The notes: generated by a model from the sequence alone, not told the origin. A stretch of DNA of 64,000 nt from Prodigiosinella aquatilis (GCA_030388725.1 CP128857.1:2852001-2916000), one strand, 5' to 3'; shown: positions 9,026-18,890, numbered from the stretch's first letter. Numbers and translations: made by a program.

Positions 9026-9913
9026 ATGCAACCTCGTTTTCATTCCGCTTTTGCGCAATTGCCCTTGTCTCTTCAATCTGCGCTTAAACCCATTTTGGAC
9101 AACGATCATTTCGCCGCTTGTTTGAGCGCCAAAGAAGTAAACCGCATCTGCGCGGATTGCGGGATGGATGCAGAGACACTGACTTTATCATTGCTTCCTC
9201 TGGCCGCAGCCTGTGCCCTGACACCGATTTCCGCTTTTCATGTTGGAGCGATTGCACAGGGTAGCAGCGGTAACTTGTATTTCGGTGCCAACATCGAGCT
9301 GGCCACCATGCCTCTACAGCAAACCATGCACGCGGAACAAAGCGCCGTTACACATGCCTGGATGCGTAACGAAAGCAAGTTACGTGCACTCATGGTCAAC
9401 TACACGCCTTGTGGCCACTGCCGGCAGTTTATGGCCGAGTTGAATAGTGCGCCAGCGCTGAAAATCTGTTTACCCAACCGACAGACAGCGCCCTTGAGCC
9501 ATTATCTGCCAGACGCTTTTGGTCCACAGGATCTCTCCATTAGCACACTGTTGATGGATACGGTAGATCACGGACTGACGTTGGCCGAAACCGATCCGCT
9601 GACAGTGGCGGCGCTAGTAGCGGCCAACCGTAGCCATGCCCCTTACAGCCAAGCATTCAGCGGTGTGGCGCTGGAGAGTATAACTGGTACGGTTTATGCC
9701 GGAAGTTATGCAGAAAACGCGGCGTTTAACCCTAGTCTACCGCCATTACAAACTGCACTGAATATGATGAACCTATCGGGTGAAGCACTTACCGACATCA
9801 AACGTGCTGTACTGGTAGAACGTAAAAATTCGTTACTGAGCCAATGGTCAATAACCCATTCCATACTCTCCACGCTGGGTTGTTCTGATATACGACAACA
9901 GCTAATTAATTGA
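9026..9913 (+). CDS. cdd: Cytidine deaminase
   Basis: Zinc-dependent hydrolytic deamination of cytidine and deoxycytidine to uridine and deoxyuridine in pyrimidine salvage. The catalytic motif HAE places His102 and Glu104, and PCGHC places Cys129 and Cys132, identical numbering to the E. coli two-domain enzyme (294 residues; 295 here). AAGGTGAATAATA precedes the ATG. Follows yohJK on the same strand with a 194-bp gap that has its own candidate CRP site. Confidence 0.97.
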   Translation: MQPRFHSAFAQLPLSLQSALKPILDNDHFAACLSAKEVNRICADCGMDAETLTLSLLPLAAACALTPISAFHVGAIAQGSSGNLYFGANIELATMPLQQTMHAEQSAVTHAWMRNESKLRALMVNYTPCGHCRQFMAELNSAPALKICLPNRQTAPLSHYLPDAFGPQDLSISTLLMDTVDHGLTLAETDPLTVAALVAANRSHAPYSQAFSGVALESITGTVYAGSYAENAAFNPSLPPLQTALNMMNLSGEALTDIKRAVLVERKNSLLSQWSITHSILSTLGCSDIRQQLIN

Positions 9914-10082
9914 TATCTCATTAGTAGAGGCGTGAATTGTAACCTCTTCGCTTTGCTGCTGGATGCAACCTATCTGTAATTATTTTAATTAACATTTTCT
10001 GTACATATTCTCCGGGTACCTTAAGATCCCCGCTAACATCTTGCCACCGTATACATTTCTGTTACTCAAAGAGTTAAAAGTC

Positions 10083-11780
10083 ATGGAATTAGAACACGAA
10101 AGTAAACGCTCCCTCTACATCCCTTATGCTGGTCCCATTCTGCTTGAATTCCCGCTGCTGAATAAAGGCAGTGCCTTTACCGAAGAAGAACGCGCTCAAT
10201 TCAACCTGAATGGTCTGTTGCCAGAAGCAGTTGAAACCATAGAAGAACAGGCGGAACGTGCCTGGCGTCAATATCAGGAATTCACCAATGATATTGAGAA
10301 ACACGTTTATCTGCGCAATATTCAGGATACAAACGAAACGCTGTTCTATCGCCTGTTGGAAAATCACCTAAGCGAGATGATGCCCATCATCTACACCCCG
10401 ACAGTAGGCGAAGCCTGTGAACACTTCTCCGATATCTATCGCCGGGCCCGTGGATTATTCATCTCCTATCCCAATCGTGCACATATCAACGATATGCTGC
10501 AAAACGCCACCAAACAGAATGTCAAAGTCATTGTCGTGACCGACGGTGAACGCATTCTCGGTCTGGGTGATCAGGGTATCGGCGGCATGGGTATTCCCAT
10601 CGGAAAATTGTCACTGTACACCGCCTGTGGTGGCATTAGCCCAGCCTACACGCTGCCAGTGGTACTGGATGCTGGCACCAATAACCCACAGCGTCTGAAC
10701 GATCCGCTTTATATGGGATGGCGTCACCCACGGATTACCGGTGATGAATACTATGCATTCGTGGATGATTTCATTCAGGCAGTAAAAAACCGCTGGCCGG
10801 ACGTTCTGTTGCAGTTTGAAGATTTCGCCCAAAACAACGCCACACCACTGCTGAACCGTTATCGTGACGAGATCTGTAGCTTCAACGATGACATTCAGGG
10901 TACAGCAGCCGTTACGCTGGGAAGCCTGATTGCCGCCAGTCGTGCCGCAGGCAGCCAGTTGCGTGATCAGACGGTGACCTTCCTCGGTGCCGGCTCCGCC
11001 GGTTGTGGTATTGCCGAACAGATTATTGCCCAGATGAAAGCTGAAGGGCTAAGCGACGAAGAAGCACGCAGTCGAGTCTTCATGGTTGACCGCTTCGGCC
11101 TGCTGACAGATAAGCTACCTAATCTGCTCGATTTCCAGAGCAAGCTGGTACAAAAAAGCAGTGCCCTGGCTCATTGGGATGTCAGCAGCGACGCTATCTC
11201 GTTGCTGGAAGTGGTACGTAATGCCAAACCCAGCATCATGATTGGCGTATCCGGTCAGCCTGGGTTGTTTTCGGAAGAGATCATCCGTGAAATGCATCGC
11301 CACTGCCCGCGCCCCATCGTGATGCCGCTGTCCAACCCGACGTCCCGCGTGGAAGCCCGTCCGGAAGACATTATTAACTGGACTGATGGTGCCGCGTTGG
11401 TCGCAACCGGTAGCCCGTTTACACCGGTAACCTATAAAGACAAGGTGTATCAGATAGATCAGTGCAACAACTCTTATATCTTCCCAGGCATTGGCCTTGG
11501 CGTACTGGCTTCCGGCGCTACCCGCATCACCGATGGAATGCTGATGGCCGCCAGCCGGGCACTGGCTGACTGCTCACCGCTGGCCAACCACGGCGAAGGC
11601 TCGTTATTGCCGGATCTTGCCAATATTCAGGACGTATCAAAATACATTGCGCAGGAAGTAGGTAAAGCCGCTCAGCAGCAAGGGGTTGCTGTGCTAACCT
11701 CTGAAGATGCCCTGATAAAAGCGATTACCCACAACTTCTGGCGACCTCAGTACCGCACTTACAAGCGGACCTCTTTCTGA
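10083..11780 (+). CDS. maeA: NAD-dependent malic enzyme
   Basis: Oxidative decarboxylation of malate to pyruvate with NAD. 565 residues, the same as E. coli MaeA, when started at the ATG at 10083; the frame is open to 10041 but that extension has no ribosome site. Shows the malic enzyme signature FNDDIQGTAAVTLGSL, the Rossmann motif GAGSAGCGIAEQI, and the catalytic tyrosine region IIYTPTVGEAC. Single-gene unit ending in a strong terminator. Confidence 0.96.
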   Translation: MELEHESKRSLYIPYAGPILLEFPLLNKGSAFTEEERAQFNLNGLLPEAVETIEEQAERAWRQYQEFTNDIEKHVYLRNIQDTNETLFYRLLENHLSEMMPIIYTPTVGEACEHFSDIYRRARGLFISYPNRAHINDMLQNATKQNVKVIVVTDGERILGLGDQGIGGMGIPIGKLSLYTACGGISPAYTLPVVLDAGTNNPQRLNDPLYMGWRHPRITGDEYYAFVDDFIQAVKNRWPDVLLQFEDFAQNNATPLLNRYRDEICSFNDDIQGTAAVTLGSLIAASRAAGSQLRDQTVTFLGAGSAGCGIAEQIIAQMKAEGLSDEEARSRVFMVDRFGLLTDKLPNLLDFQSKLVQKSSALAHWDVSSDAISLLEVVRNAKPSIMIGVSGQPGLFSEEIIREMHRHCPRPIVMPLSNPTSRVEARPEDIINWTDGAALVATGSPFTPVTYKDKVYQIDQCNNSYIFPGIGLGVLASGATRITDGMLMAASRALADCSPLANHGEGSLLPDLANIQDVSKYIAQEVGKAAQQQGVAVLTSEDALIKAITHNFWRPQYRTYKRTSF

Positions 11781-11794
11781 TTGTCCCTGATATA

Positions 11795-11826
11795 CGGGCG
11801 CAGCATCTGGCTGCGCCCGCTCTTTC
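11795..11826 (+). terminator. Intrinsic terminator of maeA
   Basis: A perfect 10-bp GC-rich stem (11795-11804 with 11810-11819), a 5-base loop, then CTCTTTC. Located 15 bases after the maeA stop. Confidence 0.8.
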
Positions 11827-11827
11827 A

Positions 11828-12190
11828 TCAACTTTCATCAACATGAAATACACGCGAATTCTTCAATTCCGAATCTCGTGCATCATGCAAACCCTCACCC
11901 GGCAGATTAAACGCCGACACTGCGAGGTATAACGCCAGACTGGGGGAAACCGCCATATGAGGGGCAATAACCATGTCGGCTCGGGCTTCATTTAGCATCG
12001 CTCCCCATTCCGGCGTCACGACTAGTGCGCTCAGACCAATAAATGACGGACTGATCGACATCCCTATGCACATTGAAAAACAGACCATAATGGCCGATGT
12101 CGTATCGGGTAAAACATGACGCCATACAATAATCACTACACCTTGATTCCATGAATGAGCAGCGTTCTCCCTATCATCGATCTCTGACAT
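11828..12190 (-). pseudogene. gsiD: Remnant of gsiD (glutathione ABC permease)
   Basis: A leftward frame ending at 11828 encodes the C-terminal third of a DppC/GsiD-type permease. RHVLP, then TPEWGAMLNEARADMVIAPH, then AFNL.G.GL.DA match the end of E. coli GsiD as I recall it. The N-terminal two thirds are absent, a few residues are missing just before TPEWG, and the C terminus runs on in unrelated sequence, so this is a decayed fragment. The upstream boundary is approximate. In E. coli, gsiABCD follows iaaA, which is divergent from moeA. Here the same side of moeA keeps only this tail. Confidence 0.75.
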
Positions 12191-12258
12191 AATGGTTGCA
12201 TATGCAATTTGTTTTCGCCCGTTCATCCCGGCGAGACACACTTGATCACGGAGCCCCC

Positions 12259-13494
12259 ATGAACACATCAAAACCCGGTTTACTCTCTTTGCAACAGGCA
12301 TTGGAAAAAATGCTAGCACAGGTTGATCCGATCACGGGTACCGAAACCGTTTCACTCCACACGGCATCAGGCAGAATAACATCCCATCCTGTTACCTCGC
12401 CGTTTGACGTCCCGTCATTCGCCAATTCAGCGATGGATGGTTATGCCATAAGGTGCAGCGATCTGTCCCATCAACCTTTGCCGGTCGCTGGCAAAGCTTT
12501 CGCTGGCGCACCATTTCAGGGTGAATGGCCAACAGGGACCTGTATCCGCATCATGACCGGCGCCCCGCTACCTGATGGCACCGAAGCCGTAGTGATGCAG
12601 GAACATACCGAAAGCGATGATGCGGGTGTGCGTATTACCCGGGAGATCAAACGTGGGCAGAATATTCGACTGCCCGGTGAAGATATTCATAAAAATGCCC
12701 AGGTGTTACCTGCCGGTATCCGGCTCGGCACAGCTGAGCTACCACTACTGGCCTCATTAGGTATTGCACAGGTCAATGTTTATCGTCGTTTGCGAGTGGC
12801 GGTGTTTTCAACCGGAGATGAGTTACAGCCAGTTGGTCAGCCATTACAGGATGGGCAGATTTACGACACTAACCGCTTTGCCGTGCGCCTGATGCTGGAG
12901 CAACTAGGTTATGACATCATTGATCTGGGCATTATCCGCGATGATCCCCGCGCACTGAGCCAGGCGTTTCAAGAAGCGGATCATGCGGCTGATCTGGTTA
13001 TCAGCAGCGGTGGTGTGTCCGTGGGCGAAGCGGATTACACCAAACAGATCCTGGATGAGCTGGGTAATATTCACTTCTGGAAACTGGCAATCAAACCCGG
13101 CAAACCGTTCGCTTTCGGTAAACTGTCACAGGCCTGGTTCTGTGGCCTGCCGGGAAATCCGGTGTCGGCGGTGGTCACGTTTTATCAACTGGTTCAACCG
13201 CTGCTGGCACGGCTTTCCGGCCATACACACTGGCAGTTGCCGCCACGAATTCGAGTCAAAACGGTTAGCGCGCTGAAGAAATCTCCAGGGCGCCTCGATT
13301 TTCAGCGTGGCATTTTCAGCCGCAATGCACAGGGCGAACTAGAAGTACGCAGCACCGGACATCAAGGCTCGCACGTATTCAGCTCTTTCAGTCTGGGTAA
13401 TTGTTTTATCGTGCTGGAAGCCGAACGCAGTAATATTGCGGCCGGAGAATGGGTGGATATTGAACCCTTTAACGCGCTACTGGGAAAAGCATAA
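12259..13494 (+). CDS. moeA: Molybdopterin molybdenumtransferase
   Basis: Inserts molybdate into adenylated molybdopterin, the last step of molybdenum cofactor synthesis. 411 residues as in E. coli when started at the ATG at 12259 (MNTSKPGLLS); the frame open to 12196 is an unsupported extension. Shows the MoeA family features SAMDGYA near residue 60, GDE, and the MPT-binding SSGGVSVGEADYTK and CGLPGNPVSAVVTF. Its stop shares one base with the moeB start. Confidence 0.96.
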   Translation: MNTSKPGLLSLQQALEKMLAQVDPITGTETVSLHTASGRITSHPVTSPFDVPSFANSAMDGYAIRCSDLSHQPLPVAGKAFAGAPFQGEWPTGTCIRIMTGAPLPDGTEAVVMQEHTESDDAGVRITREIKRGQNIRLPGEDIHKNAQVLPAGIRLGTAELPLLASLGIAQVNVYRRLRVAVFSTGDELQPVGQPLQDGQIYDTNRFAVRLMLEQLGYDIIDLGIIRDDPRALSQAFQEADHAADLVISSGGVSVGEADYTKQILDELGNIHFWKLAIKPGKPFAFGKLSQAWFCGLPGNPVSAVVTFYQLVQPLLARLSGHTHWQLPPRIRVKTVSALKKSPGRLDFQRGIFSRNAQGELEVRSTGHQGSHVFSSFSLGNCFIVLEAERSNIAAGEWVDIEPFNALLGKA

Positions 13495-14246
13495 TGCTAC
13501 CGGAACTTACTGATGCCGAAACACTGCGCTATAACCGTCAGATAGTCTTGCGTGGGTTCGATTTCGACGCACAAGAAAAGCTGAAAGCCTCACGCGTACT
13601 GATTGTCGGCCTTGGCGGCCTGGGTTGTAGCGCCGCGCAATATCTGGCGTCTGCAGGTGTGGGCCACTTGACGCTGTTAGATTTCGATACCGTATCACTC
13701 TCTAATTTACAGCGGCAGATATTGCATCGTGACGAGCGTATTGGCATGCCGAAAGTAGAATCTGCCCGTATCGCATTGATGGAAATAAATCCCCATCTGA
13801 CAGTAGACGCGGTGAACGACAATCTTGACGATGAGCCATTGCAGGCACTGGCCGGGCAACACGATGTCATGCTCGATTGCACGGATAACGTCTCGATTCG
13901 TGATCGCCTGAACCGCATCGGTTTCTTGTTAAAGAAGCCGCTGGTTTCCGGCGCGGCCATTCGTATGGAGGGTCAAGTCAGCGTATTTACCTATCAGCCA
14001 GACGAACCCTGCTACCACTGTCTGAGCCGATTATTTGGTGAACAAGCGCTAACATGCGTGGAAGCCGGAGTGATGGCACCACTGGTCGGCACGATAGGTT
14101 CCCTGCAGGCTATGGAGACCATCAAACTACTAACTCACTATGGACAGGTATTGTCTGGGCGACTACTGATTTTCGATGCCATGACCCTGCAATTCCGTGA
14201 AATGAAACTGCCGAAAAACCCTGATTGTGACGTTTGTCATTCCTGA
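13494..14246 (+). CDS. moeB: Molybdopterin-synthase adenylyltransferase
   Basis: E1-like enzyme that adenylates the C terminus of MoaD so it can be sulfurated for molybdopterin synthesis. 250 residues with the nucleotide-binding GLGGLGCSAAQYLA at 39-52, Asp130 in LDCTDN, and two zinc-binding CxxC pairs (Cys173/176 and Cys245/248), one residue offset from E. coli MoeB. Translationally coupled to moeA (TAATG). Confidence 0.96.
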   Translation: MLPELTDAETLRYNRQIVLRGFDFDAQEKLKASRVLIVGLGGLGCSAAQYLASAGVGHLTLLDFDTVSLSNLQRQILHRDERIGMPKVESARIALMEINPHLTVDAVNDNLDDEPLQALAGQHDVMLDCTDNVSIRDRLNRIGFLLKKPLVSGAAIRMEGQVSVFTYQPDEPCYHCLSRLFGEQALTCVEAGVMAPLVGTIGSLQAMETIKLLTHYGQVLSGRLLIFDAMTLQFREMKLPKNPDCDVCHS

Positions 14247-14252
14247 TACCGA

Positions 14253-14284
14253 CGGCGGCTCAGCATAATATAGCTGAGCCGCCG
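14253..14284. other. Strong hairpin after moeB
   Basis: A perfect 12-bp GC-rich inverted repeat (14253-14264 with 14273-14284, loop 8) directly after the moeB stop. No T-run follows (CTCCGGG), so termination may be partial or the stem may stabilise the 3' end. Confidence 0.55.
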
Positions 14285-14341
14285 CTCCGGGAACTATTGG
14301 TGTAAGATAATAGCCTATCGATCTATCAGGTTGTCAGCACC

Positions 14342-14737
14342 ATGAACCCAACACTAACCATTGACGAAAGAATTCAGAACGCGATTACTCGTGTGGCAAA
14401 GGTCGTTTTCCCCACTAATATTAACCATCATTCCACGCTGTTTGGCGGCACTGCGTTATCATGGATGGACGAAATCTCGTTTATCACCGCCACACGATTT
14501 TGCCATAAACCACTGGTGACCGTATCGACGGAGAAGATTAATTTCAATACGCCGATCCCTTCAGGCACTATCATTGAGCTTATCGGTCAGGTCAGCCGGG
14601 TGGGCAGAACCAGCCTGACGGTAGACGTTGCCGTATTTCTTGAACAGATGTATACCGAAGAACGAACTAAGGTTATATCCGGACAGTTCAATTTTGTTGC
14701 CGTCAATGATGATGGCCGTCCAGTACCATTATTCTGA
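14342..14737 (+). CDS. Acyl-CoA thioester hydrolase, hotdog fold
   Basis: 131-residue single hotdog-domain protein of the YciA/BACH type, expected to hydrolyse acyl-CoA esters in the cytoplasm. The catalytic helix region NHHSTLFGGTALSWMDE and the following VSTEKINF strand are typical. Normal length, transcribed alone. Substrate cannot be told from sequence. It is distinct enough from YciA that I give no symbol. Confidence 0.8.
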   Translation: MNPTLTIDERIQNAITRVAKVVFPTNINHHSTLFGGTALSWMDEISFITATRFCHKPLVTVSTEKINFNTPIPSGTIIELIGQVSRVGRTSLTVDVAVFLEQMYTEERTKVISGQFNFVAVNDDGRPVPLF

Positions 14738-14912
14738 TTATTTATCCCATTTTCTGGAGCATCTCAGGAAACGGCAAGTACCGCCAGGGTATATTCGGCT
14801 CCACTAGCGTTATGCCTTTCCATAGGGAAATCCAATACCGGCTCATTGAATTTGGTTACTATCGGTGCAGAAGTGCTAGCGCATCAGTAACCCTGTAAAA
14901 GAGGAGTTAACA

Positions 14913-15512
14913 ATGAATAATGCATTTTTAGAAACGATCAAGGCACGGCGCTCCATCTATGCCATAAACAGTGTGCTACCAATATCGGAAGATCAGGTTA
15001 CTCATATTATTACCGAGGCAGTAAAGCTCAGCCCTTCTGCCTTCAATTCTCAAAGTTCCCGTGTCGTCATTCTGCTTGGGGAGCAACACAAAAAACTGTG
15101 GGACATCACCGGGCAGCAGTTGAAAAAGATCGTTCCAGCCGATGCTTTTGACGCAACAAAGCAAAAACTGGCTTCTTTTGCCGCCGGAGCAGGTACGGTA
15201 CTTTTTTATGAAGATTGCCAGGTGGTGAAAGACTTGCAGGAAAAGTTCGCACTTTATGCTGATAATTTTCCAGTATGGTCTGAACATTCGACGGGTATCG
15301 CTCAGTTCTCTGTCTGGAGTGCACTGGCACAGGCAAACATTGGCGCATCACTGCAACATTACAATCCGCTCATTGATGACGATGTAAAAAATGAGTGGGG
15401 CCTGCCAGACAGTTGGAAACTCCGCTCGCAAATGCCGTTCGGTTCTATCGTACAACCTGCTGGTGAAAAAACCTTTATGCCGGATGAACAACGCTTCCGC
15501 GTGTTTAAATAA
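14913..15512 (+). CDS. Nitroreductase-family protein (Frm2-like)
   Basis: 199-residue FMN-dependent oxidoreductase of the nitroreductase superfamily. It begins with the family pattern IKARRSIYAI, followed by SPSAFNSQSSRVVIL and the C-terminal PFGSIVQPAG. The short, single-domain layout resembles the Frm2/Hbn1 group, linked to lipid and redox stress responses, rather than NfsA/NfsB. A good ribosome site (GAGGAGTTAACA) precedes the ATG. The 175 bases upstream hold no gene I recognise. Confidence 0.78.
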   Translation: MNNAFLETIKARRSIYAINSVLPISEDQVTHIITEAVKLSPSAFNSQSSRVVILLGEQHKKLWDITGQQLKKIVPADAFDATKQKLASFAAGAGTVLFYEDCQVVKDLQEKFALYADNFPVWSEHSTGIAQFSVWSALAQANIGASLQHYNPLIDDDVKNEWGLPDSWKLRSQMPFGSIVQPAGEKTFMPDEQRFRVFK

Positions 15513-15743
15513 TAACGTTTTCGCGGGCTGGGTAAGCCAACGGTGTTCCCAACAGTTATCTTGTCCGTCATTCAGGTTGTTCTGTAACAAGTTACCACTG
15601 GGTAACCTGCGAACTGAAAGGTAACTTATTGTTTAGTCAGTAATTAAAAGATACTATTTCAATATCCTCATCAGAGCTTCGCTGTACTTGCCTATCAAGA
15701 CTGAAGCATCTGATTTACTCTGATGAAAAATAAGGAAATATAT

Positions 15744-16298
15744 ATGAGTAAAATCGCAGTAATTTATTTCTCTGGCTATGGCCACACTAAACTTATTGCA
15801 GAAATAGTGGCAGAAAGCGCTGAAGCGACACTGATAGCTATTGATAACAATGGTGATATTACTGAAGATGACTGGCAAACGCTGAACAATGCGGATGGTA
15901 TTATTTTCGGTTCGCCAGCCTATATGGGCTCTGTACCCTGGCAGTTCAAAAAATTCGCCGATGCCTCTTCTAAAGTCTGGTCTCAAAGTGGCTGGAAAGA
16001 CAAGGTATTTGGCGGGTTTGTTAATAGCGCCAGCCTGAATGGCGATAAACAAGTCTGTATGATTTATCTCCAGACGCTGGCGTCTCAGCACGGCGGAATT
16101 TGGGTCAGCTTAGGGCTATTACCTGCCAATACGCAGGCCGCTACCCGTAACGATATCAATAATCTGGGCGGGTCAGTCGGCGCGCTAATCCAGTCACCTT
16201 CCGATGCTGGTGCTGATGCTATTCCGACTGGCGATCTGGATACGGCAAAATTATACGGTGCACGAGTTGCTGAAATTGCTCAACGCCTGAATAGTTGA
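15744..16298 (+). CDS. Flavodoxin-like NAD(P)H:quinone oxidoreductase (WrbA-like)
   Basis: 184-residue flavodoxin-fold protein. The FMN phosphate loop YFSGYGHTKLIAE lies at the N terminus, with GSPAYMGSVPWQFKKF and FVNSASLNGDKQ as the further FMN-contact loops. Probably reduces quinones by two electrons under oxidative stress. I choose the ATG at 15744 because TAAGGAAATATAT sits at correct spacing; an upstream ATG at 15723 adds only seven residues. Ends in a terminator. Confidence 0.8.
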   Translation: MSKIAVIYFSGYGHTKLIAEIVAESAEATLIAIDNNGDITEDDWQTLNNADGIIFGSPAYMGSVPWQFKKFADASSKVWSQSGWKDKVFGGFVNSASLNGDKQVCMIYLQTLASQHGGIWVSLGLLPANTQAATRNDINNLGGSVGALIQSPSDAGADAIPTGDLDTAKLYGARVAEIAQRLNS

Positions 16299-16340
16299 TA
16301 TCCAGTTCTGTTTTGTCTGTCAAATATCACTCATTTCCCT

Positions 16341-16368
16341 ATGCCTGGGTTATTTACCAGGCATTTTT
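16341..16368 (+). terminator. Intrinsic terminator of the flavodoxin-like gene
   Basis: An 8-bp perfect stem (16341-16348 with 16357-16364), an 8-base loop, followed by TTTTTG. The rest of 16299-16667 is AT-rich with no gene visible. Confidence 0.75.
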
Positions 16369-16667
16369 GTTCAATACTATTTTGATTTGTTTTTTGCCTG
16401 TTAATCTATCTGCCTTTAATCCCATCGTATTTAACACTTTTATCAATCACAACATAATACATCATTATCTGAAGACCGTTCGGTAACATTGAATTTTCAA
16501 TATGAATCACCGTGAACCAATGCACAGATAACATCATACATACCTTAAATATGGTGTTCAGTATTGATATTTTGTGGTTCTATTGCTTAACTGCAGTAAG
16601 GTAGGTATTTTTAATGGTTTTATATTCGTCATTTTTCTATCATAGGTAACGTATAGGGGATGTTGTT

Positions 16668-18146
16668 TTGCAGCATGATGTAATTCCCGACCTTAATTGG
16701 TTGAATAAAAAACGAGCCATCGGTTTGTTCGCCATCATGCTATTAATCGCCTTTTTAATTATCAGTTGGAGCAGCTACGAAGTTGCCAGTCATTCCGTAT
16801 TTGAAGAAATAGAAGAAAATTCGCTACCGTTAACCAGTGACAATGTTTACTCTGAAATTCAACGGGACTTGTTACGACCAATTTTCATTTCCTCGTTGAT
16901 GGCCCATGATACTTTTCTCAAAGACTGGGTACTTAATAATGAATCCGACTCGCAGGCGATGATTCGCTATCTCAAGGAAATTGATCATCGTTTTTCTACC
17001 TTTCTCTCTTTTTTCGCTTCTGACAAAACTAAACTTTATTATGATCCTCACCAAGTATTTAAAATGGTCTCTAAACCGGATGAAGAAGACCAATGGTTCT
17101 TCGACACTAAACAGCTCCCCGAGAACATACCTTACAGTATAGATATTGGGTATGACCCGGAAGTCCGTGACCATCTGGATATTTTTATCAATCATAAAGT
17201 ATTAGATTATCAGGGGAATTTCATTGGTGTGGCCGGTATCGGTTTGTCTGTAGTAAGCCTGAAGATACTGATTGAAAAATATGAGCAACGTTATAGCCGG
17301 ACTATCTATTTTATTAATGATGATGGTGAAGTCATGCTACATGGCGGAAATTACCATCGAGCAGCGAATATCCATCAACAACCTGGCATTAAACGGATTG
17401 CAACCGCGATACTAACTATGCCAGGCGGCAGCTATCAATATCGCCGTGATAATGAAAATATTTTTCTTAATACTCGATTCATCCCTGAATTCGGCTGGCG
17501 GTTGATGGTAGAACAAAGTAGCTATCGCCATGAACATCAGTTATGGATCATGCTGCTCAAAAACTTGTTTATCAGCATTTTCGTCAGTGCACTGTTCTTG
17601 CTACTGATGTGGCTAACCATCGGTAATTATCAGCGTCGTCTAGAGACAATGGCGACAACAGACAAACTGACAGGGCTGATGAACCGGCAGACATTCGAAG
17701 AGTTCTTCAGGCGATTGCGGGCACTACGCTTCACACACCGTAAGTCGATATCGATTATTCTTATCGACATCGATTACTTCAAACAGATAAATGATCGCTA
17801 CGGGCACGGTATTGGTGATCGGGCATTGCAACATCTCACCAGACTGATTCAGAGAACCATACGAAGTACCGATAAAGCCTGCCGCTGGGGAGGGGAAGAG
17901 TTCGTTATTCTGCTTGATGGTTGTAGTAAGGAAAATGCACTGCAACGAGCGGAGACACTGCGTCGTGCAGTTGATATCTCGACAGTTTTAGTCAAAAAAC
18001 ATGCATTACACTTCACTGTCAGCTGTGGTGTAGCCGAGCTCCAAACGGGAGAAAATCTGGATATGCTGCTTAACCGTGCAGACATCGCGCTCTACCAGGC
18101 AAAAGATCAGGGCCGAAATCAAGTGGTAATGGCAGAAGAAGGGTAG
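16668..18146 (+). CDS. Membrane-bound diguanylate cyclase
   Basis: 492-residue c-di-GMP synthase. One membrane segment near residues 17-39, a periplasmic sensor region of about 250 residues (Cache-like in size), a second membrane segment near 293-317, then a GGDEF domain. The active motif is GGEEF at 408-412. The product-inhibition I-site RSTD at 399-402 is intact five residues before it, so the enzyme should be active and feedback-inhibited. Translation appears to start at TTG 16668, seven bases after GGGGA; the first in-frame ATG is 23 codons later, inside the first membrane segment. Confidence 0.88.
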   Translation: MQHDVIPDLNWLNKKRAIGLFAIMLLIAFLIISWSSYEVASHSVFEEIEENSLPLTSDNVYSEIQRDLLRPIFISSLMAHDTFLKDWVLNNESDSQAMIRYLKEIDHRFSTFLSFFASDKTKLYYDPHQVFKMVSKPDEEDQWFFDTKQLPENIPYSIDIGYDPEVRDHLDIFINHKVLDYQGNFIGVAGIGLSVVSLKILIEKYEQRYSRTIYFINDDGEVMLHGGNYHRAANIHQQPGIKRIATAILTMPGGSYQYRRDNENIFLNTRFIPEFGWRLMVEQSSYRHEHQLWIMLLKNLFISIFVSALFLLLMWLTIGNYQRRLETMATTDKLTGLMNRQTFEEFFRRLRALRFTHRKSISIILIDIDYFKQINDRYGHGIGDRALQHLTRLIQRTIRSTDKACRWGGEEFVILLDGCSKENALQRAETLRRAVDISTVLVKKHALHFTVSCGVAELQTGENLDMLLNRADIALYQAKDQGRNQVVMAEEG

Positions 18147-18211
18147 TCTCATCTACCAAGAACGAAGCATGCAGATTATGAGCATGGTGCGATTGTAGAG
18201 CTTGATTTCAT

Positions 18212-18412
18212 ATGTCTTCCACAACAAGATATGACACTATATCACCGAATAATCAAAGAGATGAGCTAATTAAACGTCTCACTCGTGATGTTGAACACGC
18301 AAGAAATGCATTCAATCAAACGATACAAATAAAAAATGAATTAAAATATAAAATTAATCCAACTCGAAAGCGAATACTTTCATTATTGAAAAGACTTTTT
18401 AACCGGAGATAA
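18212..18412 (+). CDS. Small hypothetical protein
   Basis: 66 codons, lysine- and arginine-rich, ending KRILSLLKRLFNRR. No family recognised and the ribosome site is weak. A short terminator-like hairpin 14 bases after the stop is the main support for it being transcribed; it might instead be the tail of the upstream transcript. Confidence 0.35.
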   Translation: MSSTTRYDTISPNNQRDELIKRLTRDVEHARNAFNQTIQIKNELKYKINPTRKRILSLLKRLFNRR

Positions 18413-18425
18413 AATTAATCAGCGT

Positions 18426-18446
18426 AATGAGCCGCTCTCATTTTTT
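18426..18446 (+). terminator. Short intrinsic terminator
   Basis: AATGAG/CTCATT stem (18426-18431 with 18437-18442), 5-base loop, then TTTT. Weak stem but a good T-run. Confidence 0.5.
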
Positions 18447-18890
18447 AAATAGCATCTCCTTGAATGATTAAAAAATTATTTGTAAAAATCAACTAATAAA
18501 CACACTAACTGGGATGCTTATTTAGTTTTGAATAATGACATTAATTATCACGAGATGATTTTATTAACATGATTTTTGTCATTCGCAACAAAAAATCACG
18601 GCTGAAAACCGTCAACCCATAGCAGTACATCCAGCGCCGACAAATAAACTGACTGTCGAAGAGCATCAAATAGTCATAGTATGTAACGAACCTGAGCGCC
18701 TGCCACTGGTACAGAAACCAGCTCACAGGTTCTTGTTTATGGCCGCAAAGCCAGAATAAGCCCAACACTAAATAGAAAAATGCAATATCAAATCATAGCG
18801 TCGGAGCTTGATCCAAGGCAATATACTCTTAGCAGATTTTCTCAACGGGATTTTGGTCACTGAAAAAGATTGGGGTAACTGATTGAATAC
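18447..18890. other. Gene-free stretch before tRNA-Ser
   Basis: No supported gene. A 75-codon leftward open frame (18541-18768) has no recognisable family or ribosome site and was left out. Confidence 0.5.

Noticed and set aside
11828..12319. 163-codon ORF as an intact gene
   Set aside because: Only a C-terminal fragment of a GsiD-type permease is recognisable, with internal losses and a divergent tail; reported as a pseudogene instead.
18541..18768. 75-codon leftward ORF before tRNA-Ser
   Set aside because: Aromatic-rich frame with no family, ribosome site or neighbour to support it.
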